Translations under genes and position numbers: made by a program
In this document: positions 7,465-14,360 of the stretch, piece after piece
Layout of the letters: every line of letters starts with the position of its first letter
Numbering within the stretch: the stretch's first letter is position 1
NCBI GenBank assembly: GCA_023257915.1
Contig: JALRBB010000480.1
Location: 1 to 14,360, forward strand
Length of the DNA stretch: 14,360 bases
Origin: Quisquiliibacterium sp.
GTDB taxonomy: Bacteria > Pseudomonadota > Gammaproteobacteria > Burkholderiales > Burkholderiaceae_E
Direction of reading: 5' to 3'
The notes under the pieces: model-generated
What the model was told of the DNA's origin: nothing
The model's input: the letters and a program-made list of their open reading frames with translations, nothing else
The model's database searches: none

Positions 7465-9114
7465 TCAGACCTGGGTCAGTAGTTCTCGGGCGTGCTTGCG
7501 GGTGGTGGCGGTGATCTCGATGCCACCGAGCATCCGGGCAATTTCCTCGATGCGATCGGCCCGTTGCAGGGCGACAACGCGGCTGACCGTGCGCCCTTGC
7601 TGTTGATGTTTGCTGACCGCAAGTTGCTGGTGCGCGCGTGCGGCGACCTGGGGAAGGTGCGTGACGCAGAGCACCTGACAGGAGTCGCCCAGGCGTCGCA
7701 TCAGTGATCCGACGACGTCGGCCACGCTGCCGCCGATTCCGGCATCCGCTTCGTCAAAGATCAGCGTTGGCACCGGGTTGGCTTGAGCGGCGACGACCGC
7801 GATCGCCAGCCCGACTCGCGACAACTCGCCACCTGATGCGACTTTGGACAGGGGTTTGGGCGACGCGCCCACATGCGCAGCAACCCGAAATTCAACCCGG
7901 TCGATTCCGCTTGCACCCGGATCAGCAGGCTCGATTGCGATCTGCAGGCATCCTCCGGCCATGCCGAGGTTTGCGATCAGCTCCGACACTCCCGATTGAA
8001 GCTCGAGCGCCGCGGTACGGCGCGCCTGCGACAAGCCATTTGCCGCGTCGCGATAACTTTGTTCGAGTAGGTGCAATCTTGCCCGGCCCGCCTCGATATC
8101 GCGGCTTGCATCGAGTCGGGACAGCTCGCGTTCGATGCGTTCGAGTTCTTGCGGGATCTGCCCGGGGTCCAGGCGCATCTTTCGCGCCGTGGAGAAAATT
8201 GTCGAGATCCTGTGCTCGAGCTGGGTTAGGCGCTCCGGGTCCAGGTCCAGTCTGGACGCATAGTCGGCCAGTTCGGAGGCGGCCTCCTCGACCTGGATCG
8301 TCGCCGAGTCGAGCATCTCGAAGGCGTCCTTCAGGCGCTCGTCGATTTGCACCAGTGGGCGCAGTCGCTGCAGGATCTGGTGCAGAGTGCTTGCGATTGC
8401 GCCATCGTTGTCGGAGAGCAGTTCGGCGGCCCCCGACGCGGCTTCGATCAGCGAAGCGGCATGCGACAGCCTCTTGTGCTCGGACTCCAGCTCTTCCCAC
8501 TCACCCTGAGCCAGCTTCAATTGCCCTAGTTCAGTGGCCTGCCATTGCAGGCGCTCTCGCTCTAGAGCCAGCTCGCGCGAATGCGTTTCGGCTTGCTCCA
8601 GCTCGCGCGCCAGTGTCCGCCACGCGGTCCACGCCGAAGCGACCTGCCTGCCCTGTGCTTCGAGTCCTGCGAAACCGTCCAGCAGCAAGCGCTGGCCGTC
8701 CGAGCGCAGCAGCGACTGAGCCGCATGCTGACCGTGGATGTCCAGAAGTTGTTCGCCCAGTTCGCGCAACAGCGCCGCGGTCGCGGGATGTCCATTGATC
8801 AGCGCGCGCGAGCGGCCGTCGGCATCGATCACCCGGCGCAACAGCGCAACGCCCGGATCGCCCGACAACTCGCGCTCTCCAAGCCAGGACTCGATCGACT
8901 CGCTGGTGCGAAATTGCGCGCTGATGTCGGCCCGGGCGCATCCTTCGCGCACCACGCCCGGATCGGCGCGAGCGCCGGTGACCAGCGCCAGTGCGTCGAG
9001 CAGGATGGATTTGCCGGCACCGGTCTCGCCGGTCAGGACCGTAAAGCCCGCGCCGAAATCGATCTCGAGCGAATCGACGATCACGAAATCGCGCAGGTGC
9101 AACGCGAGCAGCAT
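7465..9114 (-). CDS. recN: DNA repair protein RecN
   Basis: SMC-like ATPase that acts early in double-strand break repair with RecA. The 549-aa length is typical. Walker A is GETGAGKS (29-36), and a DIHGQH segment lies at 125-130. A long helical coiled-coil arm (about 155-365, rich in Glu, Leu, Arg and Ala) is followed by the ABC signature ASGGELSRV (426-434). Walker B is LIFDEADAG (451-459) with catalytic E455, then VLCVTHLPQVAA (481-492) and the terminal TRKHARELL motif. The start MLLALHLRDFVIVD matches RecN. The ATG lies ten bases after the nadK stop with no good Shine-Dalgarno, so it probably depends on nadK translation. No LexA box was seen directly upstream, so SOS control would have to act through the nadK promoter. 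Confidence 0.97.
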   Translation of the reverse strand: MLLALHLRDFVIVDSLEIDFGAGFTVLTGETGAGKSILLDALALVTGARADPGVVREGCARADISAQFRTSESIESWLGERELSGDPGVALLRRVIDADGRSRALINGHPATAALLRELGEQLLDIHGQHAAQSLLRSDGQRLLLDGFAGLEAQGRQVASAWTAWRTLARELEQAETHSRELALERERLQWQATELGQLKLAQGEWEELESEHKRLSHAASLIEAASGAAELLSDNDGAIASTLHQILQRLRPLVQIDERLKDAFEMLDSATIQVEEAASELADYASRLDLDPERLTQLEHRISTIFSTARKMRLDPGQIPQELERIERELSRLDASRDIEAGRARLHLLEQSYRDAANGLSQARRTAALELQSGVSELIANLGMAGGCLQIAIEPADPGASGIDRVEFRVAAHVGASPKPLSKVASGGELSRVGLAIAVVAAQANPVPTLIFDEADAGIGGSVADVVGSLMRRLGDSCQVLCVTHLPQVAARAHQQLAVSKHQQQGRTVSRVVALQRADRIEEIARMLGGIEITATTRKHARELLTQV

Positions 9115-9124
9115 CGTGAGGGAC

Positions 9125-10012
9125 TCAGTTGCGGGACAGGATGGGCAGCTCGTGCCAGTTCAGCTTGGTGCGCAACGTGGCAAAGTAGCTATACCCGGAT
9201 GGATGCAGGAAACGCGCACGATAAGGGGCGCGCTCAATCAGAATGTCGTCCCCGATCTGCAGATCACTGAACACCTGCATGTCGCCCGCCACCCGGGGCT
9301 CGCGTCCGTCGACAACCCGGATCGAGATGTTGGCGTCGTCGGGAAGTGCGATCGGACGGTTGGACAGCGCTTGCGGGGCGACCGGCACCATCACGAGACC
9401 GGCAAGGCGCGGATGCAGGATCGGACCGTTGGCCGACAGTGCATAGGCGGTCGAACCGGTGGGCGTGGCGACGATCAGGCCATCGGCGCGCTGGTTGTAC
9501 ATGTAGATGCCGTCGACATGGACCTGCAGCTCGATCATGCCCGCACGCGAGGAGCGGCTGACCACGACATCGTTCATCGCGAGATGGCGCCAGACCTCCT
9601 GCTCGCCTCGCATGACCCGCGCGGTTAGCAGCGTGCGGTCTTCCGATGCGAAGCTGCCGTCGAGGATCTGGCCGAGTGCCTCGCGCCATTGGGACAGCGA
9701 GATGTCGGTGACGAAACCGAGCCTGCCGTGGTTGATGCCAACCAGAGGAACCTGGAACGATGCAAGGTTGCGCGCAAGTCCGAGCATGGTGCCGTCGCCG
9801 CCCAGAGCGATCGCCAGCCGGGCGCGCGCGCCGATTTCGGGAATGCTTGCGCGCGTGTATTGCCGGCAGCCGACCGCGTCAGCGGTCTCGGTCTCGATCA
9901 GCACCTCGATACCACGCTGGTGCAAAAAGTCAGCGATCTCGAGCAGCGTGCCGGAGACGCCCTCGGACTGATAACGGCCAACGATTGCGACGCAGTCGAA
10001 TGCAGGTTTCAT
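9125..10012 (-). CDS. nadK: NAD kinase
   Basis: Cytoplasmic enzyme that phosphorylates NAD to NADP. The 295-aa protein has the GGDGTMLG motif (71-78, catalytic D73), the GINHGRLGFVTD segment, NDVVVSRSSRAGMIE, and the hallmark ADGLIVATPTGSTAYALSAN with the GPI follow-on. The frame is open far upstream, but that part is antisense or intergenic sequence, and MKPAFDCVAIVGRY is the normal NadK start. The ATG has no Shine-Dalgarno; TGTAAT ends seven bases upstream. It is followed by recN after ten bases, an operon order seen in several betaproteobacteria. An intrinsic terminator from the gene upstream lies just before its promoter. Confidence 0.96.
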   Translation of the reverse strand: MKPAFDCVAIVGRYQSEGVSGTLLEIADFLHQRGIEVLIETETADAVGCRQYTRASIPEIGARARLAIALGGDGTMLGLARNLASFQVPLVGINHGRLGFVTDISLSQWREALGQILDGSFASEDRTLLTARVMRGEQEVWRHLAMNDVVVSRSSRAGMIELQVHVDGIYMYNQRADGLIVATPTGSTAYALSANGPILHPRLAGLVMVPVAPQALSNRPIALPDDANISIRVVDGREPRVAGDMQVFSDLQIGDDILIERAPYRARFLHPSGYSYFATLRTKLNWHELPILSRN

Positions 10013-10019
10013 CGCGGCG

Positions 10020-10025
10020 ATTACA
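10020..10025 (-). promoter_or_regulatory. nadK -10 element, probably leaderless
   Basis: On the minus strand TGTAAT (one mismatch to TATAAT) is followed by seven bases (CGCCGCG) and the nadK ATG. Transcription would begin at the start codon. The element lies directly after the T-run of the terminator of the upstream gene. No -35 hexamer is evident because that position falls in the GC-rich stem. Confidence 0.35.
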
Positions 10026-10029
10026 CCAT

Positions 10030-10054
10030 AAAAACGGCCGCCGCCCGGCCGTTT
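10030..10054 (-). terminator. Intrinsic terminator after the DUF2889 gene
   Basis: On the minus strand AAACGGCCG (10054-10046) pairs with CGGCCGTTT (10040-10032) around a five-base loop, giving a 9-bp stem followed by five T residues. It lies 43 bases after the stop of the minus-strand DUF2889 gene and separates it from nadK. On the plus strand the T-run is only three bases long. Confidence 0.75.
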
Positions 10055-10097
10055 GCTCTGCCTAGGCCGGATGGATTGGTTCGCCTCAAAATCGCGT

Positions 10098-10685
10098 TCA
10101 GGCGGCCCCGTCCCGGTCGGTCGGGCGCACTGCAAATTGCGGGTACAAGGTGACGACAACTTCGCCGTCCGAGGCCCAGGCGCGGCAGCCGTCCAGAAAG
10201 TACGGGCGCTGCTGAACCTGCGCCGAATCCTGATGACGCTTGTCGGCATTGTCGCCGTCGCTCCAGCCGACCATCGCCTGGAATGCCACGGTTGCCATCA
10301 CGTAAAGCAGCTCGCGCACATGGGTGCATCCCTTGGTGCCGCCCGCGGCTTCGCTGACTGCCGCGCGCCAGCCGCTGCCGACCTTGCGTCCGATCAGCCC
10401 CTGGAACGACGGCGCCGCTCCCTGGCAGGCGTTGTATGGGGTGGACGCCATGTCGACCTCAACGCCGCGCACGATCATGCCGCTGTCCAGCGTCAAGCGA
10501 ACCGCCATGTCGTGAACATGCGAACCCGCGTCGCGATGGCCGCGGAACGGTTCGTCATACGGATAGGTCTTGGTGTCGATGATGCGGGCTTCGATGTCCC
10601 AGAGTCCATCCTCACGCTCGAAGCCCTCGCAGACGATCGAGCGGGTATGCATATGACGGCGGGGGGCTGGAGGCGACAGGCTCAT
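10098..10685 (-). CDS. DUF2889 family protein of unknown function
   Basis: The 195-aa protein resembles the DUF2889 family, for which I know no established function. Recognisable stretches are the start [67 protein letters not shown] and [20 protein letters not shown]. No signal peptide or membrane helix is visible, so it is probably cytoplasmic. His, Asp and Cys residues are conserved-looking (HTR, HDM, CTH) and could bind a metal, but this is speculation. It is transcribed alone: divergent from hrcA across 55 bp, and ended by a strong terminator before nadK. No Shine-Dalgarno precedes the ATG. Family members are common in Burkholderiales and other proteobacteria. Confidence 0.85.
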   Translation of the reverse strand: MSLSPPAPRRHMHTRSIVCEGFEREDGLWDIEARIIDTKTYPYDEPFRGHRDAGSHVHDMAVRLTLDSGMIVRGVEVDMASTPYNACQGAAPSFQGLIGRKVGSGWRAAVSEAAGGTKGCTHVRELLYVMATVAFQAMVGWSDGDNADKRHQDSAQVQQRPYFLDGCRAWASDGEVVVTLYPQFAVRPTDRDGAA

Positions 10686-10728
10686 GTCGGTTTTCGGGGT
10701 TGGGAGATGCAGGAAGGAAAAAGTTCAA

Positions 10729-10734
10729 TACAAT
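10729..10734 (+). promoter_or_regulatory. hrcA -10 element, probably leaderless
   Basis: TACAAT (one mismatch to TATAAT) is followed by six bases and the hrcA ATG. A purine-rich AGGAAGG lies about 25 bases before the ATG, too far to act as its Shine-Dalgarno. No CIRCE half-sites or sigma-32 elements were seen in this 55-bp gap. Confidence 0.4.
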
Positions 10735-10740
10735 CATCGC

Positions 10741-11757
10741 ATGCTGGATCGCCGCGCCCAAACTCTGCTCAAAACCCTGATCGAACGCTACATCGCCGAC
10801 GGGACGCCGGTTGGCTCGCGCACGCTCTCCAAACATTCCGGTCTCGATCTGTCGCCGGCCACGATCCGAAATGTGATGTCAGATCTGGAGGAACTTGGGC
10901 TGATCGCCAGTCCGCACACCTCGGCTGGCAGGGTGCCGACGCCTCGCGGATACCGGGTGTTTGTCGACACGCTGCTCACGGTCGCACCGCTCGAGGTCTC
11001 GCAGGCCGAGATTCGTGGTCAGTTGCTCGACGATGAGCCGCAGCGGGTGTTGTCGTCGGCCGCGTCACTGCTGTCCAGTTTGTCGCATTTCGCTGGCGTG
11101 GTGCTGACCCCGCGCCGCTCGGCGGTGTTCCGGCAGGTGGAGTTCCTTCGTCTGTCCGGGCGTCGGGTCCTGTTGATCATCGTGACTCCGGAAGGCGATG
11201 TGCAAAACCGCATCCTGCACACCGAGCGCGACTACACGCCGTCCCAGCTGGTCGAGGCGGCCAACTACATCAATCAGAATTTCGCCGGCCTGGAGTTCGA
11301 GGCGATCCGCAAAAGGCTGCAAAACGAGTTGGCCAGCCTGCGCGACGACATCACCTCGCTGATGCAATCCGCCGTCGAGGCCAGCGGCAAGGCCTTGACT
11401 GAAAAGTCCGACCCGGTCGTGATCTCCGGCGAGCGCAATCTGATCGGCGTGACTGACCTGTCCGACAACATGGAGCGGATGCGTCGTCTGTTCGACCTGT
11501 TCGAGCGCAAGACCGGGCTGATGCAATTGCTCGACGCGTCCAGTCATGCGCAGGGCGTGCAGATCTTCATCGGGGGTGAGTCCGACCTGGTGCCGATGGA
11601 TCAGGTCAGCCTTGTCGTCGCCCCGTATCAGGCCGATGGTCGGATCGTCGGGACGCTCGGGGTCATCGGACCGACGCGCATGGCCTATGAACGGGTGATT
11701 CCGATCGTTGACATCACCGCCAAGCTGGTCAGCACTGCCCTGAGCCACAACTCCTGA
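10741..11757 (+). CDS. hrcA: Heat-inducible transcription repressor HrcA
   Basis: Repressor of class I heat-shock genes that binds CIRCE operators and is kept active by GroEL. The 338-aa protein begins [20 protein letters not shown]. The N-terminal winged-helix domain includes the conserved [20 protein letters not shown] (about 23-42), [20 protein letters not shown] and [10 protein letters not shown]. The C-terminal dimer and GAF-like part includes [25 protein letters not shown] and [17 protein letters not shown]. An upstream in-frame ATG at 10684 would add 19 residues that do not fit the family. The gene heads hrcA-hemH-grpE-dnaK. Its presence together with sigma-32-like promoters at grpE and dnaK implies dual heat-shock control in this organism. 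Confidence 0.97.
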   Translation: MLDRRAQTLLKTLIERYIADGTPVGSRTLSKHSGLDLSPATIRNVMSDLEELGLIASPHTSAGRVPTPRGYRVFVDTLLTVAPLEVSQAEIRGQLLDDEPQRVLSSAASLLSSLSHFAGVVLTPRRSAVFRQVEFLRLSGRRVLLIIVTPEGDVQNRILHTERDYTPSQLVEAANYINQNFAGLEFEAIRKRLQNELASLRDDITSLMQSAVEASGKALTEKSDPVVISGERNLIGVTDLSDNMERMRRLFDLFERKTGLMQLLDASSHAQGVQIFIGGESDLVPMDQVSLVVAPYQADGRIVGTLGVIGPTRMAYERVIPIVDITAKLVSTALSHNS

Positions 11758-11767
11758 GGTGCCTGCT

Positions 11768-11793
11768 GGCGCCGGGGCGCATCCCCGCGCGCC
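11768..11793 (+). terminator. Strong GC hairpin after hrcA
   Basis: GGCGCCGGGG (11768-11777) pairs with CCCCG-C-GCGCC (11783-11793) around a CGCAT loop, giving ten pairs with one bulged C. It lies ten bases after the hrcA stop. There is no T-run, so it may stabilise the hrcA 3' end, cause pausing or help Rho rather than act as a classical terminator. Confidence 0.4.
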
Positions 11794-11852
11794 AAGCGGG
11801 CCGCTGGCGCGGTAGGCGCTGGAACGGGCACAATCCGGGCTTCGTTCCGCGG

Positions 11853-12974
11853 ATGATGCCAATGTCTCGCTTTTCTTCTTCTGCCAGCTTCGAGCACCGC
11901 ACTCCGGCGCGTACCGGCGTGCTCTTGCTGCAACTCGGCACTCCCGATGCCCCGGAGCCAGCCGCCGTTCGGCGTTACCTGAAGGAGTTTTTGTCCGACC
12001 CGCGGGTCGTTGAAATTCCCAGGCCGATCTGGTGGTTGATCCTGAACGGCATCATCCTGAATGTGCGCCCACGCAAGTCGGCAGCGAAGTATGCGCAGAT
12101 CTGGACCGACGAAGGCTCACCGCTGGCGGTCAATACCCAGCGCCAGACCCGGATGCTCCGGGGATATCTGGGAGAGCGAGGTCTTGATCTTGAGGTCGCC
12201 TACGCCATGCGCTATGGCCGTCCGTCGATTCCGCAGGTACTGCGCGAATTGCGCGAGCGCAACGTGACGCGCCTGCTGGTCTTTCCGCTGTATCCGCAGT
12301 ATGCAGGCAGCACCACCGCGACCGGACTCGATGCGGTCTGGCGCGAACTGGCCGGCTGGCGCAACCTGCCCGAAGTGCGCATCGTGCGCAGCTTCCATGA
12401 TTTCGCGCCCTACATCGATGCGCTAGCAAACCGGGTGCGAGCCTCCTGGGAGTCGGTCGGACCGCCGGATGCGCTGGTCATGAGCTTTCACGGGGTTCCG
12501 CGCCGCACCTTGCTGATGGGCGATCCGTATCACTGCGAATGTCTGGTCACTGGGCGGTTGCTTGCGAACCGGCTCGGGCTGCCTGCCGACAAGGTTAAGG
12601 TCACGTTCCAGTCGCGTTTCGGGCGCGCCGAATGGTTGCAGCCCTACACCGATCCGACGCTCGAAGAACTCGGGCGTGCGGGCACTCGTCGGGTCGACGT
12701 GGTCTGCCCGGGGTTTGTCTCGGACTGCCTGGAAACGCTCGAGGAAATCTCGATCGAAGGTCGTGAGACCTTCCTGAAGGCCGGCGGCGGAGAGTTTCGC
12801 TACATCCCCTGCCTGAACGACGACCCGGCGTTCGTGGGGGCGCTGGCCGATCTCGCGCAGCAGCATCTGGCTGGCTGGCCGACGCATCGGCTAGGCAGCC
12901 AGGAGCAGCAAGCGCAGCAGCGAGATCTGGAGGCGAGGGCGCAACTGGCGCGCGCGCTCGGCGCGGAGCGCTGA
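11853..12974 (+). CDS. hemH: Ferrochelatase
   Basis: Inserts ferrous iron into protoporphyrin IX, the last step of protohaem synthesis. Of 373 aa, the start TGVLLLQLGTPDAPEP, the SPLAVNTQRQ segment (about 89-98) and FPLYPQYAGSTTAT (144-157) are family hallmarks. The catalytic histidine is H213 in SFHGVP, and the acidic metal-site motif is CPGFVSDCLETLEEI (285-299, E294). The C-terminal 30 or so residues are a Gln/Ala/Arg-rich tail beyond the usual end and may be variable. Three in-frame ATGs cluster at 11853, 11856 and 11862; the last gives MSRFSSS and is a possible true start. None has a strong Shine-Dalgarno. A CACAAT at 11829-11834 is a weak -10 candidate. It lies between hrcA and grpE, a position known from betaproteobacteria. 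Confidence 0.96.
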   Translation: MMPMSRFSSSASFEHRTPARTGVLLLQLGTPDAPEPAAVRRYLKEFLSDPRVVEIPRPIWWLILNGIILNVRPRKSAAKYAQIWTDEGSPLAVNTQRQTRMLRGYLGERGLDLEVAYAMRYGRPSIPQVLRELRERNVTRLLVFPLYPQYAGSTTATGLDAVWRELAGWRNLPEVRIVRSFHDFAPYIDALANRVRASWESVGPPDALVMSFHGVPRRTLLMGDPYHCECLVTGRLLANRLGLPADKVKVTFQSRFGRAEWLQPYTDPTLEELGRAGTRRVDVVCPGFVSDCLETLEEISIEGRETFLKAGGGEFRYIPCLNDDPAFVGALADLAQQHLAGWPTHRLGSQEQQAQQRDLEARAQLARALGAER

Positions 12975-12984
12975 GCGTCGTCAG

Positions 12985-13049
12985 TCGGTTGTTCTCGCCG
13001 GGGGCATACGGCCGCGCCTCGGCTGTTCTCGCCGGCGGCATACGGCCGC
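12985..13049. repeat. Two-copy direct repeat, 31-base unit, 34-base period
   Basis: The 31-base units at 12985-13015 and 13019-13049 differ at only two positions (T12989/C13023 and G13002/C13036). Each contains TGTTCTCGCCGG followed by GGCATACGGCCGC. Copy 2 can form a small stem (GCGGC/GCCGC around ATACG); the G at 13002 weakens it in copy 1. The pair lies in the 208-bp hemH-grpE gap, upstream of the heat-shock promoter. It could be a REP-like extragenic repeat, a tandem operator or a local duplication. I saw no third copy in the window. Confidence 0.7.
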
Positions 13050-13096
13050 AATCCGATCGGCATGGCGCGCATGTGCATTTATTTTGCGTCACGCCT

Positions 13097-13123
13097 CTTG
13101 AAGTGGCGGAATTTGCCCCAAAT
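13097..13123 (+). promoter_or_regulatory. Sigma-32-type heat-shock promoter for grpE
   Basis: CTTGAA (13097-13102) and CCCCAAAT (13116-13123) are separated by 13 bases. This is very close to the RpoH consensus CTTGAA-N13/14-CCCCATNT, with one mismatch. Transcription would start near 13130, leaving about 50 bases of leader before grpE. A weak TTGACC at 13132 could be a second, vegetative -35 element. Confidence 0.75.
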
Positions 13124-13182
13124 CTCGCGTATTGACCGCGGCAAATGTCGCCATAACCCATTGATTCGATTCAGAGGAGCCG

Positions 13183-13764
13183 ATGCAGTCCGACCGACCC
13201 GATAACGCCGACGATCAGCCGACCGATCCCGCCAACCCTCAGGGCACGGCCACCGAGGCGCCTGCGCGGGAACCCCTGCCTGGGGAGGGTCTCGGCCAGG
13301 ACCTGCCGCAGATGCTGGCGGATGCGCAGGCCAAGGCGACCGAAAACTACGATCTGTTTCTGCGCGCGGTTGCAGACCTGGAGAACGCCCGTCGGCGCGC
13401 CCAGGATGACGTGGCCAAGGCGCACAAGTTTGCCATCGAGAGTTTCGCCGAAGGATTGCTGCCGGTGCGCGACAGTCTCGAGATGGCTTTGAAGGCCGAC
13501 GCTCCGAGCGTCGAGAGCATCCGCGAGGGGGTCGAGGCCACGCTCAAGCTGTTTGCCTCGGTGTTTGAGAAGAACAAGCTGGTCGAGATCGACCCGGTCG
13601 GCGAGAAGTTCGACCCGAACCGGCATCAGGCGATTTCGATGATGCCGGTGTCGGCAACCAATCCCCCGGTTGCTGCCAATCACGTGGTCAGCGTGCTGCA
13701 AAAGGGCTATCTGATCAATGACCGTGTGCTGCGGCCGGCTCTGGTCATCGTGGCACAGGGCTGA
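13183..13764 (+). CDS. grpE: Nucleotide exchange factor GrpE
   Basis: Cochaperone that releases ADP from DnaK and helps heat sensing. The 193-aa protein has a low-complexity acidic/Pro N-terminus (about 1-43) and a long dimerising helix, [20 protein letters not shown] and onwards (about 45-95, including [20 protein letters not shown]). The family core [12 protein letters not shown] follows, then [20 protein letters not shown] and the beta-wing that contacts DnaK ([15 protein letters not shown], about 141-155, and [20 protein letters not shown]). The ATG has a clear AGAGGAG Shine-Dalgarno about four bases upstream. It is preceded by a sigma-32-type promoter and followed after 136 bp by dnaK. 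Confidence 0.97.
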   Translation: MQSDRPDNADDQPTDPANPQGTATEAPAREPLPGEGLGQDLPQMLADAQAKATENYDLFLRAVADLENARRRAQDDVAKAHKFAIESFAEGLLPVRDSLEMALKADAPSVESIREGVEATLKLFASVFEKNKLVEIDPVGEKFDPNRHQAISMMPVSATNPPVAANHVVSVLQKGYLINDRVLRPALVIVAQG

Positions 13765-13826
13765 GACGCACGACGCGCTGATGCTGCCGGTCAGCAACCT
13801 GGCCGTGCGGATTTTGCATCCGTGCG

Positions 13827-13854
13827 CTTGAATTTCTGGCATCAGCACGCATTT
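13827..13854 (+). promoter_or_regulatory. Sigma-32-like promoter for dnaK
   Basis: CTTGAA (13827-13832) and ACGCATTT (13847-13854) are separated by 14 bases. The -35 is perfect; the -10 has two mismatches to CCCCATNT. It would start transcription near 13860 and leave about 40 bases of leader. TCAGCACGC (13842-13850) resembles one CIRCE half-site (7 of 9 bases), but there is no matching inverted half-site downstream. Confidence 0.6.
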
Positions 13855-13900
13855 AACGAACATCCAACCAACGCATATTCCAGACAAGGACAACGCAAAG

Positions 13901-14360
13901 ATGGGCAAGATCATCGGAATCGACCTGGGGACGACCAACTCCTGTGTCGCGGTCATGGAGGGCGGTCAGCCCAAGGTGATCGAGAACTCGGAGGGCGCTC
14001 GCACCACCCCGTCGATCATCGCGTACATGGAAGACGGAGAGATCCTCGTTGGCGCGCCTGCCAAGCGCCAGGCGGTTACCAATCCGCGCAGTACGCTGTA
14101 TGCGGTCAAGCGCCTGATCGGTCGTAAGTTCGCTGAAAAAGAGGTTCAAAAGGACATCGGCCTGATGCCCTACGAGATCGTCAAGGCCGACAACGGCGAC
14201 GCCTGGGTCAAGGCGCGCGACAAGAACCTTGCGCCACCGCAGGTATCGGCCGAGGTTCTGCGCAAGATGAAAAAGACCGCCGAGGACTATCTCGGCGAGG
14301 ATAACTTTTCTATGCTTTTCCCCGCCTTGCTGTTCCCCGCAATTCCATTAATGATGATAT
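13901..14360 (+). CDS. dnaK: Chaperone DnaK, N-terminal part, disrupted at codon 133
   Basis: Hsp70 chaperone; this is the start of its ATPase domain. The frame begins [20 protein letters not shown] (phosphate-binding loop 1). It continues with [13 protein letters not shown], the catalytic lysine region VKRLIGRKF (K70), and [14 protein letters not shown] ending at residue 133. The ATG has an AAGGA Shine-Dalgarno about ten bases upstream. After Gly-Glu (14294-14299) every DnaK continues with a Thr-Glu-Ala-Val-Ile-Thr-Val-Pro-Ala-Tyr-like stretch. Here the frame stays open but reads DNF followed by a hydrophobic segment with no DnaK similarity. Codons 1-133 are confidently dnaK; positions 14300-14360 are not. 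The true gene should be about 640 codons. Confidence 0.9.
   Translation, partial: MGKIIGIDLGTTNSCVAVMEGGQPKVIENSEGARTTPSIIAYMEDGEILVGAPAKRQAVTNPRSTLYAVKRLIGRKFAEKEVQKDIGLMPYEIVKADNGDAWVKARDKNLAPPQVSAEVLRKMKKTAEDYLGEDNFSMLFPALLFPAIPLMMI
14297..14360 (+). other. Discordant tail, possible start of an unrelated membrane protein
   Basis: The last 60 bases hold 24 G/C (40%), against 35 of 60 (58%) in the preceding 60 bases. GAGGA at 14297-14301 is followed ten bases later by ATG 14312, which opens a frame reading [16 protein letters not shown] to the window end. This is a good Shine-Dalgarno and start for a protein with an N-terminal membrane helix. The wording recalls DUF2721-type membrane proteins, but 16 residues are too few to be sure. 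It may be a foreign piece joined to dnaK by assembly error, or an inserted element. Confidence 0.5.

Noticed and set aside
7704..8798. 364-codon plus-strand open frame
   Set aside because: It runs antisense through the full-length recN gene, is Arg/Pro/Ala-rich low-complexity, and has no recognisable domain; it reflects high GC content.
10056..10070. GCCTAGGC palindrome near the end of the DUF2889 gene
   Set aside because: An eight-base palindrome is expected by chance and has no supporting context.
12985..13049. Possible CRISPR array
   Set aside because: There are only two copies and a three-base spacer, with no cas genes in the window.
13842..13868. CIRCE operator upstream of dnaK
   Set aside because: TCAGCACGC resembles one half-site, but the inverted partner nine bases later is absent.

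Overview
This window is GC-rich chromosomal DNA, most likely from a betaproteobacterium of the order Burkholderiales. The evidence is gene content and order: fur divergent from bamE (omlA) and dapB, nadK-recN, and hrcA-hemH-grpE-dnaK are arrangements familiar from that order. Nothing seen allows a genus call. Most of the window is core housekeeping sequence with short intergenic gaps. I found no tRNA, rRNA, CRISPR array, prophage or complete insertion sequence.

Layout. 1-230 (-) is the first 76 codons of an amidase-signature enzyme. It is divergent from a Baeyer-Villiger/HAPMO-type flavin monooxygenase (438-2399, +). Next is a minus-strand tonB-exbB-exbD operon (4512 down to 2481). Across a 78-bp divergent gap lies a ChaN-like lipoprotein (4591-5604, +). 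Convergent to that is bamE-dapB (6905 down to 5665), whose stop and start codons overlap. Fur (7019-7447, +) is divergent from bamE and convergent with recN. nadK and recN form a two-gene minus-strand unit (10012 down to 7465). A DUF2889 protein (10685-10098, -) lies upstream and ends in an intrinsic terminator just before the nadK promoter. The right end carries hrcA, hemH, grpE and the start of dnaK, all on the plus strand.

How the genes relate. TonB, ExbB and ExbD make the inner-membrane energy coupler for iron/haem receptors. ChaN-like lipoproteins bind haem, HemH makes haem, and Fur senses iron, so several genes touch iron and haem metabolism, although no Fur box was seen. HrcA, GrpE and DnaK belong to the heat-shock system. 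grpE and dnaK each have a sigma-32-like promoter, and no full CIRCE operator is visible.

Three points merit a second look. (1) The dnaK reading frame stops resembling DnaK after codon 133 (about position 14299) and passes into AT-richer sequence encoding a hydrophobic segment, which suggests an assembly chimera or an insertion. (2) tonB, chaN, nadK and hrcA each have a -10-like hexamer only 6-7 bases before the ATG and no Shine-Dalgarno sequence, which suggests leaderless transcripts. (3) A 31-base direct repeat with a 34-base period lies between hemH and grpE. I see no convincing wholly new multi-gene system here.
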